DNA of 64,000 bases from Billgrantia saliphila. GTDB lineage: Bacteria > Pseudomonadota > Gammaproteobacteria > Pseudomonadales > Halomonadaceae. The stretch spans positions 47,042 through 111,041 of the forward strand of contig NZ_PJRN01000015.1 of NCBI RefSeq assembly GCF_002930105.1, given 5' to 3'. Position 1 is the first letter of the stretch; each line of letters begins with the position of its first letter. This document shows positions 34,094 through 44,222 of this stretch, in pieces. The position numbers and the translations under genes were made by a program. Under the pieces are notes generated by a model. The model searched no databases, had not been told where the DNA came from, and saw nothing but the letters and a program-made list of their open reading frames with translations.

Positions 34094-35758
34094 ATGCGAT
34101 TACTACAAAATCTGACGGTGCGGGCCAGTTGGTTCCTGGTGTTGCTTGGTTTCCTGACCATGCTAGTGGCCTTGAGCGCCATCGGCCTGTGGGCTGTCAA
34201 CCATAGCCAGCGGAACTTCGATGCCTTCGAAGCAGTGAACGTGAACCAGCAGGCGACCTTGAACCGCGCCAATTCGATGCTGCAGAGCGTACGTCTCGAC
34301 ATGGCACGACACTACGAGCGGGCCTTGGAGAGCCAGCAGGCGGTCGACACGGAGCAGCTAGCCGACCTGCGGCGGCATCTGGCCATGGCCGCCGAGGTCT
34401 TCGGCGAGTTCACGTCGCTGCCGCGACAGCCCGGGCAGGATGAGCTCATCGGGCCTGTCCAGCACCGTTTCACCCAGCTGTTGGAGGGGGTCGTCGAGCC
34501 CCAGTTGCGTGCCCTGGCCGAAGGCAGGTTGGACGATTATTCGCGCTCGAGGGATGCCGCTTATGCCGCTTACGACGATTTCTATCAGGCTGCGGTAGGG
34601 TTTTTCCGCGCGGCGGAGGCAGAGGGGGCTGCAAGGGCCAGCGACTTCGGCTGGGTGGTCGATTTCACGCGCAAGGCCATCGTCGCCGTCTTCATCGGCG
34701 CTATCGGCATGATCTTGGTTGTATTCTGGGGTGTGACCCAGCACCTCATCCGTCCGCTCGAGCGGGTCATCGAGCATTTTCAGCAGATGGCTCAGGGCAA
34801 TCTGGCCGAGGTGGTCGAGCGGCGGGGCCGCAACGAGATAGGCAAGCTTCTCTCCGCGCTCGGTGACATGCAGTCCGCGCTGCGCGAGACCGTGTCGCGC
34901 ATGCGTGACAGCAGTGGAGAGGTATATGCCGGTGCCTCCCGCATCGTGAGTGCCAACCGCGACCTCTCGGCACGCACCGAGCGTCAGGCGGCGGCGCTGA
35001 CCGAGACCGCCTCAAGCATGGAGGAGATCACGGCGACGGTGAGAAGCAACAGTCAGAATGCCGCCGATGCGAGCCAAGTGGCGGAGCGCGCCGCCGGTCA
35101 GGCCGAGGAAGGCGGCCGTATCGTTGTCGGCCTCGTTGACCAGATGCACCAGGTTCGGGAAGGGGCGGAGCGAATCACCGACATCATCGGTCTGATCGAT
35201 CAGATCGCCTTCCAGACCAATATCCTCGCCCTCAATGCCTCGGTCGAGGCGGCACGCGCCGGTGAGCACGGGCGCGGCTTCGCCGTCGTTGCGAACGAGG
35301 TTAGGAAACTGGCGACCCGCAGCGCGGACGCCTCCGCCGAGATTCGTTCGTTGATCGAGCACTCGGTCGAGCAAGTCAGGACGGGGGCGGCGAGTGCCGA
35401 CAAGGCGGGCGATGCCGTGGAGGCCATTCGCCGGTCGATCCACGAGGTCAATCGGCTGATGGGGGAAATTGCAAATGCCTCGCGCGAGCAAGAAGCCGGG
35501 ATCGACGAAATCAACCGCGCCGTCTCCGACATGGACGACACGACGCAGCAAAATGCCGCCATGGTCATGCAGGCCAGCGAAGCGGCCGATCAACTGAGTG
35601 GCGTGGCCGGCGATCTTCAGGCGGGCGTTTCGCGCTTTCGGCTCGATGGGCAGACGTCAGCAGGGCCGCGCCCGCACGAAGATACCGTTGCCCACCGTTC
35701 ATCCGACGGCCTCGCGTTCGCCATGCTGCCGGACCTTTCTTCAACGCCGGCTCGATGA
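34094..35758 (+). CDS. Methyl-accepting chemotaxis protein, probable purine/ureide sensor
   Basis: This 554-residue inner-membrane receptor has a first membrane segment at about residues 12-34 and a helical Tar-like periplasmic domain (about 35-190). A second segment ([19 protein letters not shown]) is followed by HAMP (about 215-270) and a signalling hairpin with the conserved tip [20 protein letters not shown]. It has no C-terminal CheR-docking pentapeptide. The ATG at MRLLQNL follows AAGGTGAG; an ATG seven codons earlier has none. The ligand is inferred to be a purine from the GTATAC operator and neighbours. Confidence 0.9.
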   Translation: MRLLQNLTVRASWFLVLLGFLTMLVALSAIGLWAVNHSQRNFDAFEAVNVNQQATLNRANSMLQSVRLDMARHYERALESQQAVDTEQLADLRRHLAMAAEVFGEFTSLPRQPGQDELIGPVQHRFTQLLEGVVEPQLRALAEGRLDDYSRSRDAAYAAYDDFYQAAVGFFRAAEAEGAARASDFGWVVDFTRKAIVAVFIGAIGMILVVFWGVTQHLIRPLERVIEHFQQMAQGNLAEVVERRGRNEIGKLLSALGDMQSALRETVSRMRDSSGEVYAGASRIVSANRDLSARTERQAAALTETASSMEEITATVRSNSQNAADASQVAERAAGQAEEGGRIVVGLVDQMHQVREGAERITDIIGLIDQIAFQTNILALNASVEAARAGEHGRGFAVVANEVRKLATRSADASAEIRSLIEHSVEQVRTGAASADKAGDAVEAIRRSIHEVNRLMGEIANASREQEAGIDEINRAVSDMDDTTQQNAAMVMQASEAADQLSGVAGDLQAGVSRFRLDGQTSAGPRPHEDTVAHRSSDGLAFAMLPDLSSTPAR

Positions 35759-35858
35759 CTCGCTGCCTTGGGAGCAGTGCTGCGCTGCGATGATCCGGCG
35801 AGCCCGGGATGATTGCTTGGCTTGATCTGACGGGCGCTGCGAAGAGGACTTTATAAAC

Positions 35859-35893
35859 GCAACGACCCGCGGCAGAGCACCGCGGGTCGTTGC
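35859..35893 (-). terminator. Strong hairpin after uraD
   Basis: GCAACGACCCGCGG and CCGCGGGTCGTTGC form a perfect 14-base stem with a seven-base loop. The minus strand continues GTTTATAAAG. It separates the convergent chemoreceptor and uraD genes. Confidence 0.75.
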
Positions 35894-35906
35894 GTCCTGG
35901 CTTGGG

Positions 35907-36437
35907 TTAGCCCTCGGCGCGCGCTTCCAGGCGGAAGCGGGCGATGCGATTGATCTGCTCGATGGCGGTGCGCCGTTCTTCGTCGGGGGAGTTCACTAGA
36001 CGTGTTTCGAAGGCGGCGAGAATGGCGTGCCGGTTGCTGCCTTTGACGGCCATCACGAAGGGAAAGCCGAATTTGGCCTTGTAGGCCTCATTGAAACGCT
36101 CGAAGCGAGCCATTTCCTCCGGTGTGCACTGGTCGAGCCCGGCGCCGGCCTGCTCTCGGGTCGAATCGTCGGTCAGTTCGCCGGCGATGGCGGCCTTGCC
36201 GGCCAGATCCGGGTGGGCGCGGATCACCTCGAGCTGCCGTTCCGGCGTGGCTTCTCGAAGTGTCTGGCCCATGGCCTCGGCCAGGCCGGCCGGTGTGTCG
36301 TGCTCGCTCGTCAGGCCGCGCTCCCAGGTCAGCTCGGCAACCCAGGGGGAGTGTTCGTAGATGTCGCCGAAGCGCGCCACGAAAGCGTTGCGATCGAGCT
36401 CGCTGGGCCTTGGATCGAGCGTCCTGTGATTGTTCAT
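35907..36437 (-). CDS. uraD: OHCU decarboxylase
   Basis: This 176-residue all-helical enzyme decarboxylates 2-oxo-4-hydroxy-4-carboxy-5-ureidoimidazoline to (S)-allantoin. The catalytic histidine is His75 in AHPDLAGK, and YEHSPWVAE and [10 protein letters not shown] are the other family signatures. The start at MNNHRTL follows GGAGACG; a much longer frame crosses the divergent promoter and is discarded. It is divergent from uraH, with a GTATAC operator between them. Confidence 0.93.
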   Translation of the reverse strand: MNNHRTLDPRPSELDRNAFVARFGDIYEHSPWVAELTWERGLTSEHDTPAGLAEAMGQTLREATPERQLEVIRAHPDLAGKAAIAGELTDDSTREQAGAGLDQCTPEEMARFERFNEAYKAKFGFPFVMAVKGSNRHAILAAFETRLVNSPDEERRTAIEQINRIARFRLEARAEG

Positions 36438-36479
36438 GATCGTCTCCAGGGGCTGGAAAATGGTGGGCTCCATCAAAGT

Positions 36480-36485
36480 GTATAC
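36480..36485. promoter_or_regulatory. GTATAC-type operator between uraD and uraH
   Basis: GTATAC within AGTGTATACAAAAAAATTTT in the divergent intergenic region, 43 bases from the uraD start. Confidence 0.6.
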
Positions 36486-36617
36486 AAAAAAATTTTGAAA
36501 TGTACTACCAAAATGGCTAAAACTGTCTTCAGCAGGTCCTGTCAGCGGCGACCTCGCGCGCAGATTCGAATTCCCGGGGCGACCCTGCCCCGGCCAACCA
36601 CGGGGAGAACAGAAGCC

Positions 36618-36971
36618 ATGGGACGACTGACCACGCACGTTCTGGATACCGCTCAGGGGCGGCCCGGCGAGGGCATCCGCATCGAGGTCTTTCGCCTCGA
36701 GGGCGACAAGCGCACATCGCTCAAGACGGTGACGACCAATGACGACGGGCGCTGCGATAGCCCCATCCTGGAGGGAGATGACTTCGCCGCGGGCCAGTAC
36801 GAGCTGGTCTTCCACGCCGGCGACTATCTGCGTCGGCAGGGCATCCAGGCGGACGAGCCGCGCTTTCTCGACGTGATTCCGCTGCGCTTCGGCGTGGCCG
36901 ATGCATCCCAGCATTATCACGTCCCGCTGCTGCTCTCGCCCTATGGCTATTCCACCTACCGCGGCAGCTAG
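36618..36971 (+). CDS. uraH: 5-Hydroxyisourate hydrolase (transthyretin-like)
   Basis: This 117-residue enzyme hydrolyses 5-hydroxyisourate to OHCU. It has the N-terminal motif [14 protein letters not shown] (His7), the LVFHAGDYL region and the diagnostic C-terminal YRGS tetrapeptide; the catalytic histidine region is [24 protein letters not shown] lies upstream of the ATG. It leads directly toward puuD, 130 bases downstream, and the two are probably cotranscribed. Confidence 0.95.
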   Translation: MGRLTTHVLDTAQGRPGEGIRIEVFRLEGDKRTSLKTVTTNDDGRCDSPILEGDDFAAGQYELVFHAGDYLRRQGIQADEPRFLDVIPLRFGVADASQHYHVPLLLSPYGYSTYRGS

Positions 36972-37101
36972 GAAACGCTGAGTCCATGGCCGTTCGCCGT
37001 GCGCTTCATCCCGCTCGCCGGTTTCGACGCTTCCCTACGTTTCCGGAAGCTGGCTGCGCTCCGCCACGCGGCGTAAACAACAACTAAGCCGAGACTATCA
37101 G

Positions 37102-38307
37102 ATGCAAGCTTACCTCCTGGATTTTGCCAACTTCATGCTGCGCTGGCTGCACGTCATCGCGGCCATCGCCTGGATCGGCGAATCGATCTACTTCGTGATG
37201 CTGGACAATAGCCTGCGCACGCCCAAGGCCGACGAGGATCGGCAGAAGGGGGTGTTCGGGGAGATGTGGGCCGTGCATGGGGGCGGCTTCTACCACAACC
37301 AGAAGTACGCCACGGCGCCCGCCAAGCTGCCGGAGGACCTGCACTGGTCGTTCTGGAAGGCGTATACCACCTGGCTGTCGGGCTTCGTGCTGTTCGTCAT
37401 GCTCTACATGACCAGCCCCGGCTTCTACCTGGTCAACCCCGGCAGCAGCTGGGCCTGGGCCGCCAACCTGAGCGGTTGGCAGGCCAACGTGGTAGCCCTG
37501 CTGTTCCTGCTGGGCGGCTGGGTGGTCTACAACGAGCTGTGCAAGCGCATCAGCCCCAACATGGACCGCGACGGCGTACTTAGCCTGGCCGTGGCCGTGA
37601 TGATGGTGGTGGTGGCCTACCTCAGCACCCAGATATTCGCCGGACGGGCCGCCTTCCTGCTCACCGGCGCGGTAATGGCCACCGCCATGTCGGCCAACGT
37701 CTTCTTCTGGATCATTCCCGGCCAGCGCCGCATGGTGGCGGCGATGAAGGCCGGCGAAGCGCCCAACCCGCTGGACGGCAAGCGCGGCAAGCAGCGCTCG
37801 GTGCACAACACCTACTTCACGCTGCCGGTGGTGCTGCTGATGATCAGCAACCACTACTCCTTCGCCTACTCCCACGAGTACGCCTGGGTGATCATGTCGC
37901 TGTTCATCTTCGCCGGCGCCTTGATCCGCCAGTTCTTCGTGGTAATGCATGCCGGCAAGACCCAGCCCGCCTATCCGGTGGCCGGCGCGGCGCTGATCGC
38001 CGTGGCCTTCTGGGTCGGCATGCCGGGCAACGGTGCCTCCCGCGATGTCATGGCGAGCGAGGAGGGAACGAGCCTGGCCGAGGTCGAAGCCATCATCGAG
38101 TCGCGCTGTGTGTCCTGCCACTCCAGCGATCCGACCCAGGAGGGCTTCAGCTCGGCACCGGCCGGCGTGATCTACGACACCACCGCCCAGATCGAAGGGC
38201 ATCGCGAGAAGATCCGGGAGGTGGTGGCGAGCAAGTACATGCCGCTGGGCAACATGACCGGCATGACCGACGAGGAACGCGAAGCGATCGCCGCTTGGTC
38301 GGAATGA
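37102..38307 (+). CDS. puuD: Membrane urate oxidase PuuD with C-terminal cytochrome c domain
   Basis: This 401-residue protein has about eight membrane segments in the first 320 residues, beginning FMLRWLHVIAAIAWIGESIY. A cytochrome c domain follows with CVSCH at residues 336-340 and a candidate axial methionine in KYMPLGNM. Known PuuD proteins oxidise urate to 5-hydroxyisourate and pass electrons to cytochromes rather than oxygen. The ribosome-binding site is weak. With the adjacent uraH and uraD genes it completes urate to (S)-allantoin. Confidence 0.93.
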   Translation: MQAYLLDFANFMLRWLHVIAAIAWIGESIYFVMLDNSLRTPKADEDRQKGVFGEMWAVHGGGFYHNQKYATAPAKLPEDLHWSFWKAYTTWLSGFVLFVMLYMTSPGFYLVNPGSSWAWAANLSGWQANVVALLFLLGGWVVYNELCKRISPNMDRDGVLSLAVAVMMVVVAYLSTQIFAGRAAFLLTGAVMATAMSANVFFWIIPGQRRMVAAMKAGEAPNPLDGKRGKQRSVHNTYFTLPVVLLMISNHYSFAYSHEYAWVIMSLFIFAGALIRQFFVVMHAGKTQPAYPVAGAALIAVAFWVGMPGNGASRDVMASEEGTSLAEVEAIIESRCVSCHSSDPTQEGFSSAPAGVIYDTTAQIEGHREKIREVVASKYMPLGNMTGMTDEEREAIAAWSE

Positions 38308-38327
38308 CTCCCTACCTCAAGACAGTT

Positions 38328-38356
38328 CGAACAGCCCGCCAACGGCGGGCTGTTCG
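38328..38356 (+). terminator. Hairpin after puuD
   Basis: CGAACAGCCCGCC and GGCGGGCTGTTCG form a perfect 13-base stem with loop AAC. There is no clear T-run. Confidence 0.65.
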
Positions 38357-38390
38357 CGTAGTCGGGCGTTCGATAGTTGCGCGGGATTAT

Positions 38391-38396
38391 GTATAC
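38391..38396. promoter_or_regulatory. GTATAC-type operator before the GntR gene
   Basis: GTATAC within TTATGTATACAATGG, 38 bases before the start of the GntR gene. It suggests autoregulation. Confidence 0.6.
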
Positions 38397-38433
38397 AATG
38401 GCAGTCAGCGAAGGGCTCACTCAGGAGGGGACC

Positions 38434-39174
38434 ATGAACCAGCGGCAGCGCCTGGCCGAGGGCGAGGCGGGTACGAAGCCTCGACGCCTGGGCAAGAACG
38501 GCGATGGGGCGGAGCGTCATGAGGTCATCTATCGTTCGATCAGCGATGCCATCATCGAGCACCGCCTGCGCCCCGGCGCGCGCCTGCGCGAGGATGCCCT
38601 GGCCGAGGTCTTCGGCATAAGCCGTACCGGCGTGCGCAAGATTCTTCAACGCCTTGCCCTGGAGCAGCTCGTCACCCTGACACCGCGGCGAGGCGCCAGC
38701 GTGACTCGTCCCACCGCCGACGAAGCCAAGGATGTCTTCGACGCCCGCCAGATGGTGGAGTGCGGCCTGATGCCCGAAGTCGCCCGCCGAATCAAGCCCG
38801 AGGATGTGCGCGAATTGCGCGACATGGCCCGCCGTGAGCGCGAGGCGCTTCGGTCGGGCGAGCAGAGCAGCGCGATCAAGCTCTCCGCCGCCTTCCACGA
38901 ACGCCTGGCACAGCTTTCCGGCAACGCTACCCTGGCGGCCTTTGTCGGCCAGCTCTGCTCACGTTCGTCGCTGATCCTTGCCGTCTATGGCAGCGCGGGG
39001 CACCTGGGCTGCGAGTCACACGACCACGACGACCTCATCGGTTACCTGGAGGCCGGCAACGGCGAACGGGCGACCGCTTTCATGGGCCGCCACCTCAAGG
39101 CCATCGAAGCCTCGCTTTCGATCGTCGAGGAGGAGGAGGACGTCCCCGATCTGCAAAAGATCTTCGGCGCCTGA
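38434..39174 (+). CDS. GntR-family (FCD) regulator, candidate master regulator of purine catabolism
   Basis: This 246-residue regulator has a winged helix at about residues 30-95 (REDALAEVFGISRTGVRKIL) and an FCD domain (AFHERLAQLSGNATLAAFVG, SHDHDDLIGYLEAGNGERA) with histidines suited to metal and acid binding. The start at MNQRQRLAE follows CAGGAGGGG. It sits directly after puuD and has a GTATAC palindrome in its own promoter. Because the same palindrome precedes most purine genes here, I infer that it is their regulator, but binding is not shown. Confidence 0.85.
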   Translation: MNQRQRLAEGEAGTKPRRLGKNGDGAERHEVIYRSISDAIIEHRLRPGARLREDALAEVFGISRTGVRKILQRLALEQLVTLTPRRGASVTRPTADEAKDVFDARQMVECGLMPEVARRIKPEDVRELRDMARREREALRSGEQSSAIKLSAAFHERLAQLSGNATLAAFVGQLCSRSSLILAVYGSAGHLGCESHDHDDLIGYLEAGNGERATAFMGRHLKAIEASLSIVEEEEDVPDLQKIFGA

Positions 39175-39220
39175 GGGGGCTTCGACGCTACGCTGCTGAG
39201 CGTCGTTTCGTCCGGACAAG

Positions 39221-39252
39221 CACCGCCGGATGCCCGAGGGCATCCGGCGGTG
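39221..39252 (+). terminator. Strong hairpin after GntR gene
   Basis: CACCGCCGGATGCCC and GGGCATCCGGCGGTG form a perfect 15-base stem with a two-base loop between convergent genes (GntR and catalase). Confidence 0.75.
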
Positions 39253-39283
39253 TCGTAACGTCTCCGGTCAGCCAGCGCCCGGG

Positions 39284-40999
39284 TTATTTCGCTGGCGCCG
39301 TCTCCCGGCTTGCCTGCCCCTGGTCGGTGTAGGCATGACCGCCCACGTGGCCGGCCAGCACGTCATCGGCCCTGGCCTGATGGTTTTGCACTGAGCTGGT
39401 CCACTGGCCCCACACCGTGGGATCGATGGTATCGCCGTTGTTGCCCAGGTTCTGCAGACGACGCTTGTCCTCGTCGGTGAGCACCTGCTTGGGCAGCGGC
39501 TCGAGATGCTTGACGTCCTGCGCCGTCATGCCGAGCTTCTCGCCCACCCGCTTGCCGTACTCGTCATGCACCAGGAAGAAGTGCCACAGCATTCGCTCCT
39601 GCACGTCACGCTCGCACTGACCGAGCAGGTTGCCCATGTTATCGATCAGGTCGTCGCGTTCCCAGTCCATCATGGTATTGAAGCGACCGCGTGCCTGGAC
39701 GTAATCGTTGCGCCGCTCGATCACGCTGCGCGTGACTCGGCCGGTGATCTCGGGCGGTTGATTGGGCTCCTCGCGCGCGGCTTCCTGCAAGCCGTTGTGA
39801 ATCGAAGGCTCGTAGTTGACGTGGGGGTTCTGCCCGGGCGCCAAGTCGACGCCGTAGGACATCTCGCCGCCGCGCTGGTTGGTGTAAACCTTGCCCTTCA
39901 CGCCCTTGGGCTGGTTGACCGGCAGCTGGAGATAGTTCGGCCCGACCCGGTAGCGCTGAGTATCGGAGTAGGAGAAGGTGCGCCCGACCAGCATCTTGTC
40001 GTCGGAGAAGTCGAGGCCATCGACCAGCACGCCGGTGCCCATGGCGATCTGTTCGTTCTCGTTGTGAAAGTCCTCGACGTTGCGATTGAGCGTCATCACG
40101 CCGACGTGGCGCAGGGGGAAGTCGTTCTCCGGCCAGATCTTGGTATCGTCGAGCGGGTCCCAGTCGAGCTCGGGATGCTCGTGATCCTCCATGATCTGCA
40201 CGTAGAGATCCCACTTCGGATAGTCGCCGCGCTCGATCGCTTCGAACAGGTCCTTGGAGGCGGAACCGAGCTCCTGGCCCTGCACCTTGGCGGCCTCCTC
40301 TTCGGTCAGGCTGGCCACGCCGCAGCGCGGATGGAAGTGATACTTCACCAGGACCGTCTCGCCCTTGTCGTTGACCATCTTGTAGGTGTTGACGCCGAAG
40401 CCTTCCATATGGCGATAGCTCGCCGGGATGCCGCGCGGGCTGAACAGGTGCGTCAGCATGTGCATCGACTCGGGAGTCTGGCTCATGAAGTCGAAGATGC
40501 GATTGGGCTCTTGGCGGAAGGTCACCGGGTCGGGCTTGAGCGCGTGAATGACATCGGGGAACTTGATCGCATCGCGTATGAAGAAGATCGCCAGATTGTT
40601 GCCGACCAGATCCCAGTTGCCGTCTTCGGTGTAGAACTTTACGGCGAAGCCGCGCGGGTCGCGAGCCACTTCGGACGAGTCGCGACCGCCGATCACGGTG
40701 GAAAAGCGAATCGCCAGCTCGGTCTTCTTGCCGGCGTCCTGGAACAGCTTGGCGCGTGTATACCTGGAGGCGGGTTCGTCGCCGATCTTGCCGGTGGCTT
40801 CGAACTCGCCGTAGCAGACAAAACCGCGGGCGTGAACCACACGCTCGGGAATGCGCTCGCGGTCGAAGTGACTGATCTTCTCGAGAAACTGGTAATTCTC
40901 CAGCGTCGCAGGACCGCGGCTGCCCACGGTGCGCTGGGACTGATTGTTGGTGACGGGGTGTCCTTGACGGTTGGTCAGGAAGCGATCCTGGTTGTCCAT
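39284..40999 (-). CDS. Monofunctional haem catalase
   Basis: This 571-residue catalase has the distal histidine at residue 56 (RVVHARG), the asparagine in [14 protein letters not shown] near residue 134 and the haem-ligand tyrosine in [14 protein letters not shown]. The DTQRYR form is that of clade 1 catalases, and the C-terminal extension is moderate, not the long HPII domain. It removes hydrogen peroxide in the cytoplasm. It is a single gene between purine units. PuuD itself should not release peroxide, so a link to other purine oxidases is speculative. Confidence 0.93.
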   Translation of the reverse strand: MDNQDRFLTNRQGHPVTNNQSQRTVGSRGPATLENYQFLEKISHFDRERIPERVVHARGFVCYGEFEATGKIGDEPASRYTRAKLFQDAGKKTELAIRFSTVIGGRDSSEVARDPRGFAVKFYTEDGNWDLVGNNLAIFFIRDAIKFPDVIHALKPDPVTFRQEPNRIFDFMSQTPESMHMLTHLFSPRGIPASYRHMEGFGVNTYKMVNDKGETVLVKYHFHPRCGVASLTEEEAAKVQGQELGSASKDLFEAIERGDYPKWDLYVQIMEDHEHPELDWDPLDDTKIWPENDFPLRHVGVMTLNRNVEDFHNENEQIAMGTGVLVDGLDFSDDKMLVGRTFSYSDTQRYRVGPNYLQLPVNQPKGVKGKVYTNQRGGEMSYGVDLAPGQNPHVNYEPSIHNGLQEAAREEPNQPPEITGRVTRSVIERRNDYVQARGRFNTMMDWERDDLIDNMGNLLGQCERDVQERMLWHFFLVHDEYGKRVGEKLGMTAQDVKHLEPLPKQVLTDEDKRRLQNLGNNGDTIDPTVWGQWTSSVQNHQARADDVLAGHVGGHAYTDQGQASRETAPAK

Positions 41000-41150
41000 A
41001 CCGGGCTCCTCATATTACGTCCTGTTCAGGAGGATTGCGTGGCGAACCGCAGGCGTCAGGCGGCGGCTGCGATAGCGCTTCATCAGCGTAGCAGGCGCCT
41101 GGGAGGCAGCGGCATGGACTTGTGCTATGCCTGCCATAGGGCAAAATAAT

Positions 41151-41177
41151 GGCGCCTCCGGCAAGGCCGGAGGCGCC
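41151..41177 (-). terminator. Intrinsic terminator of the NCS1/racemase operon
   Basis: GGCGCCTCCGGC and GCCGGAGGCGCC form a perfect 12-base stem with loop of three. On the minus strand ATTATTTTG follows. Confidence 0.85.
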
Positions 41178-41197
41178 AGCGCCGGTCGGGGTAGTAC

Positions 41198-42655
41198 TCA
41201 GGCAGCCGGAGTCACGGCGACGCTGCGATAGTTCAGCATCAGCCCGTAGTAGAACAGCCCGCCGAGTGCCGCACCCATCATCCAGCCGTAGCCACCCAGG
41301 CTGGAGAGCGCCGGCACCAGTACGGTGGAGATCGAGAACAGGGCGGCCCCGCCGAAGGCCAGCAGGGCGCGGTGGTTCCATCCCTTCACGTAGTAATATG
41401 TGCTGCCCGGCTTGGACGAGAACAGCTCCTGCATGTCGAGCCGCTGGCGCTTCACCAGGTAGTAATCCACCACGATGATGCCGTAGAAGGGCGCGACGAC
41501 GGCGCCCAGGGCGTTGACGAAGCCCGGTACGCCTATCTGGCTGATCACCGAGACCCACAGTGCGCCGACGAAGAAGGCCACCACGGCGGTGATCAGTCCT
41601 CCCAACTTGAAGCTGATTCGGCTGGGGAAGAGGTTGGCCAAATCGTAGGCGGGCGGAATGAAGTTGGCCACCAGGTTGATCCCCACGGTGGCGGCGAAGA
41701 AGGTCAATGCGGCGACGATGGTCAGCGGCAGCGAGTCGACCCGCTCAACGATGTCGGCCGGGTTGGTCAGCGCTTCGCCGAACAGCACCAGGGTACCGGC
41801 GGTGATGATCAGGGCGATGAACGAGAAGAACGCCACGTTCAGCGGTAGCCCCAGCAGGTTGCCGAGCTTCATCTGGCGCTCGGTCCTGACGAAGCGGGTG
41901 AAATCGCCGAAGTTGATCACCACCGCAGCGAAGTAAGCCACCATGGTGCCGACGATCGCCATGAAGGCGGCCACGGCGCTGCCGCTGCGTTCGCCGTCGG
42001 CGCTGAAGATACTGCTCACTGCAGGCAGCAGCTCGCTGCCGGCCTGGTACCAGACGATGAGCATCAGTGCGACCATCACCACGTAGACCAGTGGGCCGGC
42101 CCAGTTGAGGAAGTGCTTGATGCGTTCGATGCCGGACCAGAAGATCGCGATCTGAAACAGCCACACGATCACGAACGATACCCAGGCCACGCTCGAGAGG
42201 CCGAGGAAGGTACTGCCGTCACCGGCACCGAAGAGGGCGGTAATGAGCAGCGCCACGGCGGTGGAGGCGAAGTAGGTCTGTACCCCGTACCAGAAGATAC
42301 CGATGATCGCGCGTAGCATGGCCGGCAAATTGGCGCCGCGCACGCCCATGCTGGCGCGCACCATCACCGGGAAGGGAATGCCGTACTTCACGCTGGGCTT
42401 GCCGGTCAGGTTGACCAGGAACATGACGATCACGCCGGCGAGAATGATGGCCGCCATGACCGCCCAACCGTTCAACCCGTAGGTCAGGAACAGCGAAGCC
42501 GCCAGCGTGTAGCCGAACAGGCTCTGAATGTCGTTCGACCAGACATTGAAGATCTCGAAGGCGCCCCAGTTCCGATCCTTGGGCTTCAGCGGGGCGAGGT
42601 CGTCGTTGTACAGCGTCGGATCGATGGTCTGGATATCCAGCTCGTTGTCTTTCAT
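41198..42655 (-). CDS. NCS1-family permease (allantoin/hydantoin/cytosine type), copy 1
   Basis: This 485-residue carrier has twelve membrane segments, the NCS1 opening KDRNWGAFEIFNVWSNDIQS and the GKPSVKYGIPFPVMVRASMG substrate-site segment. The start at MKDNELDI is preferred to an upstream GTG that lacks a ribosome-binding site. It is the third gene of an operon behind an allantoin racemase and another NCS1 gene, so allantoin or a related cyclic ureide is the likely substrate. Uracil or cytosine cannot be excluded. Confidence 0.88.
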   Translation of the reverse strand: MKDNELDIQTIDPTLYNDDLAPLKPKDRNWGAFEIFNVWSNDIQSLFGYTLAASLFLTYGLNGWAVMAAIILAGVIVMFLVNLTGKPSVKYGIPFPVMVRASMGVRGANLPAMLRAIIGIFWYGVQTYFASTAVALLITALFGAGDGSTFLGLSSVAWVSFVIVWLFQIAIFWSGIERIKHFLNWAGPLVYVVMVALMLIVWYQAGSELLPAVSSIFSADGERSGSAVAAFMAIVGTMVAYFAAVVINFGDFTRFVRTERQMKLGNLLGLPLNVAFFSFIALIITAGTLVLFGEALTNPADIVERVDSLPLTIVAALTFFAATVGINLVANFIPPAYDLANLFPSRISFKLGGLITAVVAFFVGALWVSVISQIGVPGFVNALGAVVAPFYGIIVVDYYLVKRQRLDMQELFSSKPGSTYYYVKGWNHRALLAFGGAALFSISTVLVPALSSLGGYGWMMGAALGGLFYYGLMLNYRSVAVTPAA

Positions 42656-42728
42656 CGTCGTCACCGTTGTCGTTGTAGAAACGCCGCCCACCCGGCTTGG
42701 CCGAGGGGCGGGTCAGGGGCACGAGAGA

Positions 42729-44108
42729 TTACTGACGGAAGCGCTGGCACGGCGCCCAATGCTGCATCAGGACGTAGTAAGTCAGACCGGCCGGGATCAG
42801 GCTTGCGTACCAGGAGACCGCCGAGAAGGTCAGGGCGGCGGCGATACCGACCCCGGTGGCGATCAGCGCCGCCATGTTGACGCCCCGGTAGGGCCCGTGT
42901 TCATCGTAGAGCTTGTCCAGGTCTAGGGTGCGACGGCGGATCAGATAATAATCGACCACCAGCACGGCGAAGATCGGACCCAGGAACGCGGAATAAGTCT
43001 GCACGAACAGCTGCAGGCCGGCGGCGGAATCCGGCTGCACCAGCTTCCAGGGGAAGGTGGCGAAAGCCAGCAGACCGACGATCACGGTGGCGGTGCGGAA
43101 CTTGAGCTTGAACACGTCCATCAGCACGTAGGTTGGCGGCACCACGTTGTTGAGCACGTTGGTCGTAACCTGGGCGAAGGCGATGAACAGCAGAGTGGTC
43201 ATCAGCAGCGGCGTATTGTCGACGGCGTTGGCGAATACCTGGATGGGGTCGGCAGTGCCGGTGGCCTCGGAAACCATGAAGCCGATCAGGCCCATGAACA
43301 GGGTGCAGGGCAGGATCGACATGGCATAGATGGTGGTCAGCAGCCCCTGGCCGGTGCCGTGCTTGTGCTCACGAGCGTAGTCGCCGACGTTGAGCATCAT
43401 GGTGCTGTAGATGCCCAGGAACAGCATGGTCGCACCCCAGAACGGCAGGCCCCAGGAGCCTTCCATGGTCAGCAGGTTGGCCGAGAGCACATCGCCGTAG
43501 CGCTGCACCGTGCTGTAGAACATGTAGACCAGCGAAGCGAGGATGAAGGCGCTGCCGATGTTCTCCAGCCACTTGATGCCCTGAAAGCCCATCACCGACA
43601 GGCCGATTTGCAGGAACTGGAAAGTGATGAAATAGAACACCAGATTATCGAAGCCGAATAGAGTGGCCGAAACCATGTTCAGGGCACCGGCGCCGATCCA
43701 ACTCTGAAAGCCGTACCACACCACCGCCGGTACGGCCCGCACCAGCCCCGGCAGACGCGTGCCGGCGAAGCCGAAGGCGCTGCGTGCCTGGACCATGAAG
43801 GGAATGCCGTACTTGTAGCCGGCGGCGCCATTGACGGCCAGGGCGATACCGATCACGAAGCAGCCGATGGCGATCGCCAGCGTCGCCTGAAGCAGATTCA
43901 GCGTGCCCACCACGCTGGAGCCCATGGTGAAGGTGCCGATCGACACGCAGCCACCGAACCAGGCGAGAAAGTAGGAGGTGCGCCCCATGATGCGGGTCTT
44001 CTGGGGCGCGAGCGACTCATCCCCCAGTGCCTTGGTGGCACTGGCCGCGTTCGGCAACGGGGACACGACGGGATCGGATGCCGTGCTGTGAGGGGTGGAG
44101 TGTTGCAT
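42729..44108 (-). CDS. NCS1-family permease (purine/allantoin type), copy 2
   Basis: This 459-residue carrier has twelve membrane segments, with MGRTSYFLAWFGGCVSIGTF and YKYGIPFMVQARSAFGFAGT as the family regions. It is a different NCS1 subgroup from the permease encoded at 41198, so the two are not a recent duplication. GAGGACATC precedes the ATG. It lies between hpxA and the other permease on the same strand, with 114 bases separating it from hpxA. Confidence 0.87.
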   Translation of the reverse strand: MQHSTPHSTASDPVVSPLPNAASATKALGDESLAPQKTRIMGRTSYFLAWFGGCVSIGTFTMGSSVVGTLNLLQATLAIAIGCFVIGIALAVNGAAGYKYGIPFMVQARSAFGFAGTRLPGLVRAVPAVVWYGFQSWIGAGALNMVSATLFGFDNLVFYFITFQFLQIGLSVMGFQGIKWLENIGSAFILASLVYMFYSTVQRYGDVLSANLLTMEGSWGLPFWGATMLFLGIYSTMMLNVGDYAREHKHGTGQGLLTTIYAMSILPCTLFMGLIGFMVSEATGTADPIQVFANAVDNTPLLMTTLLFIAFAQVTTNVLNNVVPPTYVLMDVFKLKFRTATVIVGLLAFATFPWKLVQPDSAAGLQLFVQTYSAFLGPIFAVLVVDYYLIRRRTLDLDKLYDEHGPYRGVNMAALIATGVGIAAALTFSAVSWYASLIPAGLTYYVLMQHWAPCQRFRQ

Positions 44109-44222
44109 GGTGATGTCCTCGCAAGTCGAAGCTAACTGTTGTGGTTATGATTCCCGGTGGACCGGGTCTTGCGGCGTGACGTGCTCTCGGCATTGACTGT
44201 TGTTGTAGGAGCGCCGATTCAA

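Noticed and set aside
39284..40999. Catalase as the partner of urate oxidation in this cluster
   Set aside because: PuuD-type oxidases pass electrons to cytochrome c and should not release peroxide. The catalase has its own transcription unit and no GTATAC box that I can see.
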